From contig NZ_CP155559.1 of the NCBI RefSeq assembly GCF_022095615.2, positions 1,547,501-1,611,500 on the forward strand: 64,000 nucleotides of DNA. Reading direction: 5' to 3'. The position numbers and the translations under genes were made by a program. Positions 1 through 9,221 of this stretch are shown piece after piece (positions within the stretch are counted from its first letter, which is position 1; each line of letters opens with the position of its first letter). The DNA is from Bacillus thuringiensis. GTDB taxonomy: Bacteria > Bacillota > Bacilli > Bacillales > Bacillaceae_G. The notes under the pieces were generated by a model. That model saw nothing but the letters and a program-made list of their open reading frames with translations. It was not told the origin of the DNA and did no database searches.

Positions 1-33
1 ATTCTACAAGATATGCAAAAAGGGAGGGACTAA
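1..33 (+). CDS. C-terminal end of an upstream gene (probably DUF485 family)
   Basis: The first eleven codons of the window stay open in one frame and end in TAA two bases before the TTG start of the symporter. Acetate-type symporters of Bacillus are commonly preceded by a small DUF485 membrane protein, so this tail may be that partner. Only ten residues are visible, so the assignment rests on context alone. Confidence 0.4.
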   Translation: MLQDMQKGRD

Positions 34-35
34 CT

Positions 36-1586
36 TTGAATGTAACCGCTTTTGCATTATTTTTAATCATTGTTCTTGGTACACTCGTCATAACTTATTT
101 TGCATCGAAGAAAACGAAAAATGCGAGTGAGTTTTATACAGCTGGAGGGGGATTAACTGGTTGGCAAAATGGTCTGGCCATTGCGGGAGATTACATGTCT
201 GCTGCGTCTTTTCTTGGTATAGCCGGAGCGATCGCATTAACTGGGTTTGATGGGTTCTTTTATAGTATCGGTTTTTTAGTTGCTTATTTAGTTGTTCTAT
301 ACCTTGTTGCAGAACCGCTTAGAAATTTAGGGAAGTATACGTTAGCGGATATGATTGCAGCACGTTTTGATGCGAAAAAAGTTCGCGGCGTTGCAGCACT
401 TAATACGATGACGATTTCGATTTTTTATATGATTGCACAATTAGTTGGTGCGGGTGCACTTATTAAATTATTATTAGGGATCGAATATACGACATCTGTT
501 TTAATCGTTGGTACATTAATGACAGTGTACGTTATTTTTGGCGGAATGACTGCGACGAGCTGGGTGCAAATTGTTAAGGCTGTATTACTTATGGCTGGTA
601 CGTTTATTATTTCTGTTATCGTTTTCTCCAAATTTAATTTCAGTGTGACGGAAATGTTCGCTCAAATGAAAACTGCTACTCCATTAAAAGATTCGTTTTT
701 AAATCCAGGAGTAAAGTATAAGGATGGTCTTGATACACTTTCTTTAAATTTAGGACTAGTTCTTGGTACAGCTGGATTACCACATATTCTTGTCCGCTTT
801 TTTACAGTGCGTGATGCAAAAACAGCACGTCAATCTGTTGTATACGCTACGTGGTTAATTGGCGCATTTTATATTATGACAATTTTCTTAGGATTTGGGG
901 CAGCGGCATTTGTAGGGAATGAGGCAATTATGAAAGCAAACCCTGCTGGTAATATGGCAGCACCTTTATTAGCTAAAGCGTTAGGTGGAGATTTCTTATT
1001 TGCTTTCGTATCGGCCATTGCCTTTGCAACGATTTTAGCTGTAGTGGCAGGTCTTGTATTAACAGCAGCATCAGCATTTGCACATGATTTTTATAATGAG
1101 ATTATTCGTAAAGGAAAATCAACGGAAAAAGAGCAAGTGTCAATGGCTCGCTATGCGTCTATTGGAGTAGCGGTATTATCCATTATACTAGCGTTATTTG
1201 CTCAAACATTGAACGTAGCATTTTTAGTTTCATTAGCATTTGCAGTTGCAGCGAGTGCAAATCTACCAGTTATATTATTCACAATATATTGGAAGCGCTT
1301 CAATACAACAGGTGCCATTTCGGGTATGGTTGTTGGTCTTGTATCAGCAATTGTTCTCGTAGCGTTAAGCCCGAATGTTTGGAACCCTATAGCTGGAAAA
1401 GCTATATTTGTTGGAGAAGCGATATTCCCATATACGACACCTGGAATTATTTCAATCCCGCTCGGATTCCTTGCAGCATATTTAGGAACCATTTTATCTA
1501 GTAAGAAAGAAGATGCAGCGAAATTTGATGAAATTCTCGTGAAATCTAATACCGGTCATGGCATTAGCGATGCGTCTTCGCATTAA
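36..1586 (+). CDS. Sodium:solute symporter, cation/acetate type
   Basis: A 516-residue polytopic membrane protein of the SSS family (ActP/YwcA-like), predicted to take up acetate or another short monocarboxylate with Na+. The N-terminal segment reads FYTAGGGLTGWQNGLAIAGD followed by an MSAASFLG motif, which is typical of the acetate branch. About 13 hydrophobic segments can be followed along the protein. The start is TTG, placed 7-8 bases after a strong AGGGAGGG Shine-Dalgarno. The gene directly follows the end of a small upstream ORF, so it is probably the last gene of a two-gene operon. The exact substrate is inferred. Confidence 0.85.
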   Translation: MNVTAFALFLIIVLGTLVITYFASKKTKNASEFYTAGGGLTGWQNGLAIAGDYMSAASFLGIAGAIALTGFDGFFYSIGFLVAYLVVLYLVAEPLRNLGKYTLADMIAARFDAKKVRGVAALNTMTISIFYMIAQLVGAGALIKLLLGIEYTTSVLIVGTLMTVYVIFGGMTATSWVQIVKAVLLMAGTFIISVIVFSKFNFSVTEMFAQMKTATPLKDSFLNPGVKYKDGLDTLSLNLGLVLGTAGLPHILVRFFTVRDAKTARQSVVYATWLIGAFYIMTIFLGFGAAAFVGNEAIMKANPAGNMAAPLLAKALGGDFLFAFVSAIAFATILAVVAGLVLTAASAFAHDFYNEIIRKGKSTEKEQVSMARYASIGVAVLSIILALFAQTLNVAFLVSLAFAVAASANLPVILFTIYWKRFNTTGAISGMVVGLVSAIVLVALSPNVWNPIAGKAIFVGEAIFPYTTPGIISIPLGFLAAYLGTILSSKKEDAAKFDEILVKSNTGHGISDASSH

Positions 1587-1593
1587 ATAAAAG

Positions 1594-1628
1594 AAGAGCT
1601 TTTCGATAGATAAGAAAAGCTCTTTTTT
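1594..1628 (+). terminator. Rho-independent terminator of the symporter gene
   Basis: An 11-bp perfect stem (AAGAGCTTTTC / GAAAAGCTCTT) is followed by a T-rich run. Confidence 0.9.
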
Positions 1629-1775
1629 CTTTTGTCATTTTCTTGTAAATATTACTGTATTGTTAGTAGGATTTTGTCTTAATTTTGTGGAATGAAAATA
1701 GCAGGGAGAAATTTAAATCATCATGGTACCAGCGCAGCTTTTGTGAAAAATAAGTTGTTATGGAAGGTGGAAGAA

Positions 1776-3128
1776 ATGATGAAAACGAAACAGACTGATG
1801 AATTATTAGCAAAAGATGAGCAATATGTTTGGCACGGAATGCGTCCCTTTAGTCCAAATAGTACAATGGTAGGGGCAAAAGCAGAAGGGTGCTGGGTTGA
1901 AGATATAGAAGGGAAAAGATATTTAGATGGTATGAGTGGTCTTTGGTGCGTGAATAGTGGATATGGAAGAAAAGAACTCGCAGAGGCGGCATATAAGCAA
2001 TTACAAACATTATCATACTTTCCGATGTCACAATCGCATGAACCAGCTATAAAGCTTGCAGAAAAATTAAATGAGTGGCTTGGAGGGGAGTATGTTATTT
2101 TCTTCTCTAATAGTGGCTCGGAAGCGAACGAAACGGCTTTTAAAATAGCAAGGCAATACTATGCTCAAAAAGGTGAACCGCATCGTTATAAGTTTATGTC
2201 ACGTTACCGTGGGTATCATGGAAATACAATGGCAACGATGGCAGCGACGGGACAAGCACAGCGTAGATATCAATATGAGCCATTTGCTTCAGGATTTTTA
2301 CATGTAACGCCGCCAGATTGTTATCGTATGCCTGGAATAGAAAGCGAGAATATTTATGATGTAGAATGTGTAAAAGAAGTAGATCGCGTTATGACATGGG
2401 AATTAAGTGAAACGATTGCAGCTTTTATTATGGAACCAATTATTACGGGCGGAGGCATTTTAATGCCGCCACAAGACTATATGAAAGCTATTCATGAAAC
2501 GTGTCAAAAACACGGTGCACTTCTCATTAGCGATGAAGTGATTTGCGGTTTCGGACGTACAGGAAAAGCATTTGGATTTATGAATTATGACGTTCAGCCA
2601 GATATTATTACGATGGCAAAAGGGATTACGAGCGCATATTTACCATTATCAGCGACAGCTGTGAAAAAAGAAATATATGAAGCATTTAAAGGGAAGGGAG
2701 AATATGAATTCTTCCGTCATATTAATACATTTGGTGGAAATCCTGCAGCTTGTGCATTAGCGCTTAAAAACTTAGAGATTATGGAAAATGAAAATTTAAT
2801 TGAGCGATCTGCACAAATGGGCTCGCTTTTATTAGAGCAATTAAAAGAAGAAATTGGAGAGCATCCACTTGTTGGGAATATTAGAGGGAAAGGTCTACTA
2901 GTTGGAATTGAACTAGTAAATGATAAAGAGACGAAAGAGCCAATTGATAACGACAAAATTGCAAGTGTTGTAAATGCTTGTAAAGAAAAAGGTTTAATTA
3001 TTGGACGAAACGGTATGACAACAGCAGGATATAATAACGTCTTAACATTAGCACCACCGCTTGTTATTTCAAGTGAAGAAATTGCTTTTGTTGTTGGAAC
3101 GTTGAAGACAGCGATGGAACGCATTTAA
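1776..3128 (+). CDS. Class III pyridoxal-phosphate aminotransferase
   Basis: A 450-residue cytosolic aminotransferase of the omega-amino-acid:pyruvate / BioA-like class (YhxA-like). It carries the YVIFFSNSGSEANETAFKIAR phosphate-binding region, the LLISDEVICGFGRTG motif with the cofactor-contacting Asp, and the PLP lysine in DIITMAKGITS. A longer reading frame opens at 1692, but the ATG at 1776 has GGAAGGTGG five bases upstream and gives the usual family length. It stands alone between two terminators. The amino donor cannot be told from sequence. Confidence 0.88.
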   Translation: MMKTKQTDELLAKDEQYVWHGMRPFSPNSTMVGAKAEGCWVEDIEGKRYLDGMSGLWCVNSGYGRKELAEAAYKQLQTLSYFPMSQSHEPAIKLAEKLNEWLGGEYVIFFSNSGSEANETAFKIARQYYAQKGEPHRYKFMSRYRGYHGNTMATMAATGQAQRRYQYEPFASGFLHVTPPDCYRMPGIESENIYDVECVKEVDRVMTWELSETIAAFIMEPIITGGGILMPPQDYMKAIHETCQKHGALLISDEVICGFGRTGKAFGFMNYDVQPDIITMAKGITSAYLPLSATAVKKEIYEAFKGKGEYEFFRHINTFGGNPAACALALKNLEIMENENLIERSAQMGSLLLEQLKEEIGEHPLVGNIRGKGLLVGIELVNDKETKEPIDNDKIASVVNACKEKGLIIGRNGMTTAGYNNVLTLAPPLVISSEEIAFVVGTLKTAMERI

Positions 3129-3135
3129 TGAATGA

Positions 3136-3166
3136 AGCGAGCTGTAGATTACAGCTCGCTTTTGTT
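3136..3166 (+). terminator. Terminator of the aminotransferase gene
   Basis: An 11-bp stem (AGCGAGCTGTA / TACAGCTCGCT) is followed by TTTTGTTT. Confidence 0.9.
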
Positions 3167-3183
3167 TAGTATGACGGGCTTTT

Positions 3184-3462
3184 ATGGAGAAACATGATCT
3201 GAGTCAACATTATCACATCGGATATTATGAAGATGGATATGATTTAGAAGTAACGGCGTACAAAAGAATAAATGAACCAGTTTGGGATGCTTATATTCCG
3301 CACTATGAGGTAGGCGATTTTTACAAAAAAGTGGAGAAAATGAAACTGGGTGAATATACGGATGATTACGGCATTATGGTGTATTCATTTAGTGATGATA
3401 TGGATGATGAAGAAGCGCGAATTATGTTTGAAAAATGGTTAAAAAAGAACGGGATTGTTTAA
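3184..3462 (+). CDS. Small acidic protein of unknown function
   Basis: A 92-residue soluble protein rich in Asp, Glu, Tyr and Lys, with no signal peptide and no motif I recognise. It ends before a bidirectional terminator shared with gerN. No good Shine-Dalgarno precedes the ATG, and it lies just after the aminotransferase terminator, so expression may be weak or come by read-through. Codon use looks ordinary for the surrounding genes. It is probably real because of its length and clean isolation. Confidence 0.6.
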   Translation: MEKHDLSQHYHIGYYEDGYDLEVTAYKRINEPVWDAYIPHYEVGDFYKKVEKMKLGEYTDDYGIMVYSFSDDMDDEEARIMFEKWLKKNGIV

Positions 3463-3473
3463 AGATACAATGA

Positions 3474-3514
3474 AAAAGGAGATTACTATCTTATAAGATA
3501 GCAATCTCCTTTTA
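3474..3514. terminator. Bidirectional terminator between the small ORF and gerN
   Basis: A long stem (AAAAGGAGATT.. / ..AATCTCCTTTT) has A-rich and T-rich flanks on both sides, as expected for convergent genes. Confidence 0.85.
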
Positions 3515-3525
3515 TTATATGAAAC

Positions 3526-4689
3526 TTATTTACTTGCTTTCATTGCTTTATCTTTTGCACCAAAAGTGTATTTTAACATTGGTGGTGTAATCATTGTAGT
3601 TAAAATAACGACAATAACGATAGCTGTAAAGTAATCTTGTGCTAGTAGACCTGAAGAAAGTCCTGTTCCAGCGATGATAAGTGCAACTTCACCACGAGAA
3701 ACCATTCCAGAACCGATAATGGCAGAAGACTTAGCGTCAAATCCAGTCATTCGTGCACCCAATCCACAACCAATTAGTTTCGTTAATACAGCGATTACTG
3801 TTAATGCTAGGATGAACCAAATTTGATTGCCAATACCGTCAAATGTAATATTCATACCGATACTTACGAAGAATACGGGAACGAACATAGCGTAAGCGAT
3901 TGGTTCTACTTTCTTTTCTACTTCATGTTTGTAGTTCGTTTGAGAAATAGCGATACCAGCTGCGAAAGCACCGATAATACCAGCAATTCCTAATAATTCG
4001 CCGAAATATGCGAATGAGAAACAGATGATAAGAGCCGCGCTCACGATAGACTCAGATACGCGTAGTGGTGATAACCAGCGCATAATCGCAGGAACACCTT
4101 TCCATCCGATTAAAATAATAGAAGCGAAGAATACAACTTTCTTCAAGATAATCATTGTTAAGTTAACATCATCTGTACCTAAGAAGCTCATTGCAAATGC
4201 TAATAAAATAACGACAAGGATGTCATCAAATACAGCCGCGCCAAGCATCGTTGTACTTTCACGTGTTTTCATCTTTCCTAAATCGCGAAGTGTTTGTACG
4301 GAAATACTAACACTTGTCGCACATAGAAGTAATCCTAAAAATACAGCATTTCCTTGTTCCATTCCGATAACAAGACCAGAAACGTAACCACCTATGAATG
4401 GAAGAAGGATACCTCCAAGTGCAACTGCTAAAGAAGAATTACGATTTGCGTTTAATTCCTCTAAGTCTGTTTCAAGTCCTGCCATAAACATTAAAAGAAT
4501 AACACCGACATTACTTAATTGTGTTAGAAGCTCTGAATTTTCAATCCAACCTAATATAGCTGGACCGATAACGATACCGACAATTAATTTACCTAGTACA
4601 GAAGGTTGACCTAATCTAACACTAAGATCACCAGCGAGCTTTGTACTTAATAAAATAAGTGCAATTTGAAAGAAAAATTCGAAATCCAT
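3526..4689 (-). CDS. gerN: GerN-type Na+/H+(-K+) antiporter, CPA2 family
   Basis: A 387-residue protein with about 12 membrane segments, in the monovalent cation:proton antiporter-2 family. Length and sequence match what I recall of B. cereus GerN, which exchanges Na+ for H+/K+ and is needed for inosine-triggered spore germination; NapA of Enterococcus is a relative. Conserved features include the acidic GLETDLEEL stretch after the second segment and the GMVSRGEVALII motif late in the protein. It is monocistronic, ends at a shared terminator, and starts after a GAGGAGAGG Shine-Dalgarno. The paralogous antiporter GerT is the main alternative name. Confidence 0.78.
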   Translation of the reverse strand: MDFEFFFQIALILLSTKLAGDLSVRLGQPSVLGKLIVGIVIGPAILGWIENSELLTQLSNVGVILLMFMAGLETDLEELNANRNSSLAVALGGILLPFIGGYVSGLVIGMEQGNAVFLGLLLCATSVSISVQTLRDLGKMKTRESTTMLGAAVFDDILVVILLAFAMSFLGTDDVNLTMIILKKVVFFASIILIGWKGVPAIMRWLSPLRVSESIVSAALIICFSFAYFGELLGIAGIIGAFAAGIAISQTNYKHEVEKKVEPIAYAMFVPVFFVSIGMNITFDGIGNQIWFILALTVIAVLTKLIGCGLGARMTGFDAKSSAIIGSGMVSRGEVALIIAGTGLSSGLLAQDYFTAIVIVVILTTMITPPMLKYTFGAKDKAMKASK

Positions 4690-4781
4690 CGGATCCTCTC
4701 CTCATCATTTTTATTTTTATCATACGATTTCTCGGAATTTGCCTAATGAAAATATGTAAAACCCATTAAACAAAGGGTCTG

Positions 4782-4820
4782 ATTACAAGTTCTTTTGAAC
4801 TCGTAATTTGAACCTGTAAT
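4782..4820. promoter_or_regulatory. Candidate operator with three half-sites between gerN and merR
   Basis: ATTACAAGTTC and GAACTCGTAAT form an inverted repeat with one mismatch and a TTTT centre (4782-4807). A third copy of the right half (GAACCTGTAAT, 4810-4820) follows as a direct repeat 13 bases further on. It lies in the 268-bp divergent gap upstream of both genes. The regulator is unknown. Confidence 0.5.
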
Positions 4821-4957
4821 TAATATATAATAAAATGTATGAAAAATCAATGAAAAAATAGCAGATTTTCATGATAGGATTCGATTTAGGTATGGAGAGA
4901 ATCACTATATAATAAGAAGAAATAAGGATATATTTTTTATGAATTGGAGAAGGGTAT

Positions 4958-5803
4958 ATGTTATTAAATAAACGTTTTACAATTGGAGAAATGGCAAAAA
5001 TGCAAAATATAGCGGAATCTACTCTACGCTATTATGATGAAAAGGGGATTTTTCATCCGTCCATTGTGGACCCGAAAACAAATTATCGCTACTATACAAT
5101 CGATCAATTTTCACTATTAGATACGATTAAATTTTTACGCCAATTAAATATTCCATTAAAGGAAATTAAGAAATATATTGATGAAAGAAATCCAGCATAC
5201 GCACTCAATTTACTGGAAAAACAACAAGAAATGATGTTGAAAAAACAAAGAGAAATTGAGTATGCTTTGGCGAAAATGGAGCATAGAATTCATTTAATTA
5301 AGGAAGCAACAAAAGTAAAAGCTGAACAAATGGTAATTAAAGAGATCCCGCAGCGAAAGATAACAGCCATTGCTGTTGCCCCGAATACGACGGATGATAT
5401 GTTTGAGTACTATATTCATTCGCTGCAAAAAAATATGAAACAAATGGATGATAGTTTATTTTCTGGAGATATCGGTGTAACGGTGGCAAAAAAAGGATTA
5501 ATGCAAAATGAGTTTCAAGCGTATAGCAGTGTTTTTATTCTGCTGGATTACATGCCTTTTCAAATGCATAGTTCAGATGAAATTAAAGAAGGTATATTTG
5601 CCTGTGTATATCACCATGGACCATATGAAGAAACGGATGAAACATATAAGAAGGTAATGAAATATATTGATCAAGAAGGATACAAAGTAAGTGGAGATGC
5701 GATTGAGATTGCATTAATTGATTGGTCTGTAACAGAAAATCCAGAGGAGCAAGTAACAGAAATTCAAATTCCTATCATGAAAAAACAAAGCAATAAGTTG
5801 TAG
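4958..5803 (+). CDS. MerR-family multidrug-type regulator
   Basis: A 281-residue regulator. Residues 5-75 form a MerR helix-turn-helix and wing (FTIGEMAKMQNIAESTLRYYDEKG). Residues 80-125 form the dimerising coiled coil, and the C-terminal half is a GyrI-like effector-binding domain as in BltR/BmrR, ending with the HHGPYEET signature. The start has GGAGAAGG upstream and a TATAAT at 4908-4913. It is followed by a MATE pump whose promoter has the long spacer and palindrome typical of MerR control, so the pump is its likely target. The inducing compound is unknown. Confidence 0.88.
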   Translation: MLLNKRFTIGEMAKMQNIAESTLRYYDEKGIFHPSIVDPKTNYRYYTIDQFSLLDTIKFLRQLNIPLKEIKKYIDERNPAYALNLLEKQQEMMLKKQREIEYALAKMEHRIHLIKEATKVKAEQMVIKEIPQRKITAIAVAPNTTDDMFEYYIHSLQKNMKQMDDSLFSGDIGVTVAKKGLMQNEFQAYSSVFILLDYMPFQMHSSDEIKEGIFACVYHHGPYEETDETYKKVMKYIDQEGYKVSGDAIEIALIDWSVTENPEEQVTEIQIPIMKKQSNKL

Positions 5804-5867
5804 GGCTCGTATCATAACAAATTGGCATCAAACACAATAATTAAGTTACCTATTTTTTAATTCTCTA

Positions 5868-5898
5868 TTGACCTTCAAGTAACTTTAAGGTTTAAACT
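5868..5898 (+). promoter_or_regulatory. MerR-type promoter/operator of the MATE pump
   Basis: TTGACC (-35, 5868-5873) and TAAACT (-10, 5893-5898) are separated by 19 bp instead of 17. The spacer contains the palindrome ACCTTCAAGT-A-ACTTTAAGGT (5871-5891, one mismatch). This layout is the hallmark of promoters that MerR-family activators untwist. Confidence 0.8.
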
Positions 5899-5930
5899 GT
5901 GAACAGAGCATTGAAAAAAGGAGCATTTAT

Positions 5931-7289
5931 ATGATGGAAACAACAGAAAAGTTAAGAGAAAAACCGATAAAAAGTTTATTTATTTCATATTTAATACCAG
6001 CTGTTCTTGGAATGGTATTAATGTCAGTTAATATTGTGATTGATGCGGTTATGATTAGTAGAGGAGTTGGAGCAAATGGATTAGCAGGAGTAAACGTGGC
6101 TATTCCAGCGTTTTCAATTTTCTTCTCTATTTCATTATGGATTGGAATGGGCGGGGCAACGTTATATTCCATTGCACTAGGTGAAAATAAAGTAGAAAGA
6201 GCAAGGTCTATTTTTACGCAATCTATGACCGTAGCAGTAATGATCGTAGGTGTGTTAGCAGCGATTTGCTTATGGAGAATAGAAGATATAGCATACTTAT
6301 TCGGTGCAAACGAAGTGATTTTACCGTATGCGTTAGACTATTTACACGTATTATTAACATTTGGAATGATATACGTTTTAGAAAATATTTTAAGTACATT
6401 TATACGAAATGATGGAAATCCTAATTTAGCAATGGCAGGTCTAGTTGTAACGGCTGTATTAAATATAGTGTTTGACTATATCTTTATTTTCATCTTTGGA
6501 TGGGGCGTAACAGGTGCTGCTTCAGCGACTATTCTTTCAGCAGCGATTGGATTCCTTGTATTATTAACGCACTTCTTTAGAAAAAGTAGTATTTTAAAAT
6601 GGACGAAATTCCATTTTGAATGGGATACAGTTAAACAAATTATGATCATAGGTTTCCCGAGCTTTACAGCAGAAAGTACAGTAGCGATTGTAACGATTGG
6701 TTTTAATATTGCATTCGTTCAATATGCAGGAGAAGTAGGAGTCGCTTCTTATGCGATGGTGAATAGTATTCACGCTATGACATTACTATTATTCTTCGGT
6801 GTCGGTGCTGCATTGCAACCAATCGCTAGTTTCCATTACGGTGCAAATTTATCAGAAAGATTGCGTGAAGGATTAAAGTTCGCTGTAAAAATTGCGGTAG
6901 TACTTGGTGGTATTGCAATAATTGTCGGATTATTCTTCGGGAAATATATTATTGGTCTATTTGATGTCCAATCTCCAGAGTTATTGGAGTTAACATTAAC
7001 GGGTATTAGCTTGTTCTTTATCCAATATGTATTTTTAGGCTACAACATTGTGTATGGAGAGTACTTCCAATCAGTGCGACAAACTACAAAATCAGTGCTT
7101 ATTATAATGAGCCGAGGGTTACTATTTATTATTCCATTATTATGGATTATGCCAAAATTATTTGGGATAAATGGAATTTGGCTTGTTATGCCAGTAGCTG
7201 AAGTATTGACAGCAATTATCGTATTTACGATGAATCGTATGAAACATCCTGTTCCATTAAATATGGCGGGAGAGAAAGAAGCAATATAA
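5931..7289 (+). CDS. MATE family multidrug efflux transporter
   Basis: A 452-residue membrane protein with about 12 segments and the MatE repeat in each half. The first starts near PIKSLFISYLIPAVLGM and the second near VKQIMIIGFPSFTAEST. It should export cationic or hydrophobic drugs using a Na+ or H+ gradient. A strong AAAAGGAG precedes two adjacent ATGs, and the first is used here. It lies 127 bp after the MerR gene and has its own MerR-type promoter, so the two form a regulator-pump pair. Confidence 0.9.
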   Translation: MMETTEKLREKPIKSLFISYLIPAVLGMVLMSVNIVIDAVMISRGVGANGLAGVNVAIPAFSIFFSISLWIGMGGATLYSIALGENKVERARSIFTQSMTVAVMIVGVLAAICLWRIEDIAYLFGANEVILPYALDYLHVLLTFGMIYVLENILSTFIRNDGNPNLAMAGLVVTAVLNIVFDYIFIFIFGWGVTGAASATILSAAIGFLVLLTHFFRKSSILKWTKFHFEWDTVKQIMIIGFPSFTAESTVAIVTIGFNIAFVQYAGEVGVASYAMVNSIHAMTLLLFFGVGAALQPIASFHYGANLSERLREGLKFAVKIAVVLGGIAIIVGLFFGKYIIGLFDVQSPELLELTLTGISLFFIQYVFLGYNIVYGEYFQSVRQTTKSVLIIMSRGLLFIIPLLWIMPKLFGINGIWLVMPVAEVLTAIIVFTMNRMKHPVPLNMAGEKEAI

Positions 7290-7294
7290 TGAAG

Positions 7295-7327
7295 AGAATC
7301 CCCTTGAACAAGTAAGGGGATTCTTTT
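7295..7327. terminator. Bidirectional terminator between the MATE gene and the YetF-like gene
   Basis: An 11-bp stem (AGAATCCCCTT / AAGGGGATTCT) followed by TTTT lies between convergent genes. Confidence 0.85.
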
Positions 7328-7991
7328 ATGCTTTTAAACTAATCGCAAAAGATCCATCTGTTTCTTGAACAGACGCGAAAGCAACGTTTTTAATATTTGT
7401 AATTCCTTTTTCTTTTAATTCTTTATATAACCATTTTTCGTCCTTATGAATTAACTTTAAGTTATCGTATTGAATTTGCGAATCAACGATAAGGACAATT
7501 GGTAATCCGGCATACGTAACATCTATGTTCAAATCTTTTGGAGTTAATGGTACAAGCTCACGCTTAGGTAAAATACTAATGGCTCCATTCGCTTCTAAAA
7601 TAGCGTATTCAATTTCATGAACACTGGGGTATCCTGCGACGCGAAGGTTAGAAAGTAGTTCAGCAATTGGATATCTACTTTTTTGTAAGTTCTCAAAAAT
7701 AATGTCACCATGTTTAATTAAAATGATAGGATGTCCGAGAATGAAACGATTTAGTTTGTTTAGTAAGCTTAATTTTGTAAGAAGCAAATGCAAACATGTA
7801 ATAACGACCATACCGAGAAAGGCTTGCAAAGCACCAGAGACTGGTATGGCCTGAAACGCTAAATAAGATAAAAAGATAATAGCACCAAAATCATGAGGAG
7901 TTAGTTGGGCTAAAGCTGATTTACCGAGCATCTTAAGTGATAGTAAAAATAAGATAAAAAAGAACGATACGTTACATAAAAAGAGAAGCAA
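7326..7991 (-). CDS. DUF421 (YetF-like) membrane protein
   Basis: A protein of about 221 residues with three hydrophobic N-terminal segments and a soluble C-terminal DUF421 domain (roughly residues 90-215), resembling B. subtilis YetF/YkjA. Members of this family are spore- or envelope-associated membrane proteins whose activity is poorly known. The frame is open up to a TTG at 8012. The TTG at 7991 is preferred because AAGGAG lies about eight bases upstream of it. The gene stands alone. Confidence 0.8.
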   Translation of the reverse strand: MLLFLCNVSFFFILFLLSLKMLGKSALAQLTPHDFGAIIFLSYLAFQAIPVSGALQAFLGMVVITCLHLLLTKLSLLNKLNRFILGHPIILIKHGDIIFENLQKSRYPIAELLSNLRVAGYPSVHEIEYAILEANGAISILPKRELVPLTPKDLNIDVTYAGLPIVLIVDSQIQYDNLKLIHKDEKWLYKELKEKGITNIKNVAFASVQETDGSFAISLKA

Positions 7992-8151
7992 TAGAGACAC
8001 TCCTTCGTGCAAAGTTGTACTTACTTTTCCCGAAAGGAATATAAATATTACTTCCCAGAGGATAAATTAGGGTGAACTGGAATTTGTCTGTATACAAACA
8101 AATAAATGGATATTATCATGAAAGAAGCAAAGAACTTAGGAGAATATGGAT

Positions 8152-8730
8152 ATGAAAAAGAAGAAAATAATTAAGTATATGATAGGAATTATAATGGTTT
8201 GCGCCGTTTATGCGGGATTTTTACAATATAACATTTATAAGCATGGGCAAATGAATGCCACCTACGATGCGGATTATATAATTGTATTAGGATCGAAAGT
8301 CAACGGAACGAAACCATCATACTCATTGCAATATCGTATTGATAAAGCAGCTGAATATTTACAATCACATGAGAAGACAATTGCGATTGTATCTGGAGGG
8401 AAAGGAAAAGGGGAAGATATTTCAGAAGCATTAGCAATGAAAAATGGATTAATGAAACTAAAAATTGCAGAAGACCGCATTATAATGGAAGATAAATCAA
8501 CGAGTACAGATGAGAATATTAAATTCTCAAAACCGTTAATTTCGAGCGATATGAAAAAAGGAATGATCGTAACAAACGATTTCCATATGTTTAGAGCGAA
8601 AAAAATAGCAGCAAAACAAGGTTTACAATTAGAAGGCCTTCCGGCTGAAACACCGAAGCGAATTGTCATTCCATCGAATATACGAGAGTATTTAGCCATT
8701 ACGCAATATTGGTTTATGAATCGAATATAG
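8152..8730 (+). CDS. YdcF/SanA-like DUF218 membrane protein
   Basis: A 192-residue protein with one N-terminal membrane anchor (residues 6-24) and a DUF218/YdcF domain. The signatures DYIIVLGSKVNG and AIVSGGKGKGEDISEA are visible, followed by EDKSTSTDENIKFS and TNDFHMFRAK. Family members (SanA, ElyC, YdcF) act in envelope maintenance, and some bind S-adenosylmethionine. The ATG at 8152 is preferred to the one at 8146 because TAGGAG is nine rather than three bases away. It is monocistronic with its own terminator. Confidence 0.85.
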   Translation: MKKKKIIKYMIGIIMVCAVYAGFLQYNIYKHGQMNATYDADYIIVLGSKVNGTKPSYSLQYRIDKAAEYLQSHEKTIAIVSGGKGKGEDISEALAMKNGLMKLKIAEDRIIMEDKSTSTDENIKFSKPLISSDMKKGMIVTNDFHMFRAKKIAAKQGLQLEGLPAETPKRIVIPSNIREYLAITQYWFMNRI

Positions 8731-8734
8731 AGAA

Positions 8735-8772
8735 AATAATCCCGCCTGGAAATCTAGGCGGGATTATTTTTG
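8735..8772 (+). terminator. Terminator of the ydcF-like gene
   Basis: A 13-bp perfect stem (AATAATCCCGCCT / AGGCGGGATTATT) is followed by T residues. Confidence 0.92.
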
Positions 8773-8878
8773 ATGGAAATCTTACAAATATGTCATGTTT
8801 GTGAAAGGTAAAGCGATAGTTTCTACAATGGATTCCTGACATAATGAAGATAACAAAAACTATTTAGAGGTGAATCGG

Positions 8879-9196
8879 ATGAAAGGAAATAATATATTAT
8901 CTTCACTATGTTACTTTAGTATCTTTTTTGCACCATTTTTACTGCCAATTATCGTGTACTTCGTTGCGGAGGATGAAGTGAAATACCACGCGAAAAAAGC
9001 ATTTTGGTCACATATTTTCCCGTATGCGATTTTATTTGGTGGCTTAGCAGTATCCGGCATATATGGCTTAAGCTTCAATCAATCTGATGGTGCTGGAATT
9101 GGAATGATGATCACGTATGCGGTGTTCATTCTTGTAGGGATTTATTACTTCATTTGGAATATCGTAAAAGGTATTAAAGTTTTGAAAACAGCGTAG
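8879..9196 (+). CDS. DUF4870-type small membrane protein
   Basis: A 105-residue protein with three or four hydrophobic segments and the spaced DEVKYHAKKAFWSH stretch typical of DUF4870/Tic20-like small membrane proteins. The GAGGTG at 8867-8872 is seven bases before the ATG at 8879; an upstream in-frame GTG at 8870 overlaps that site and is less likely. The function of the family is unknown. It stands alone, and a tandem repeat block follows it. Confidence 0.75.
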   Translation: MKGNNILSSLCYFSIFFAPFLLPIIVYFVAEDEVKYHAKKAFWSHIFPYAILFGGLAVSGIYGLSFNQSDGAGIGMMITYAVFILVGIYYFIWNIVKGIKVLKTA

Positions 9197-9221
9197 TAAA
9201 ATAAGGAATAATTCGATGTGA

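Noticed and set aside
1692..1775. N-terminal extension of the aminotransferase
   Set aside because: The extra 28 residues lack family similarity and a ribosome site; the ATG at 1776 has a good one.
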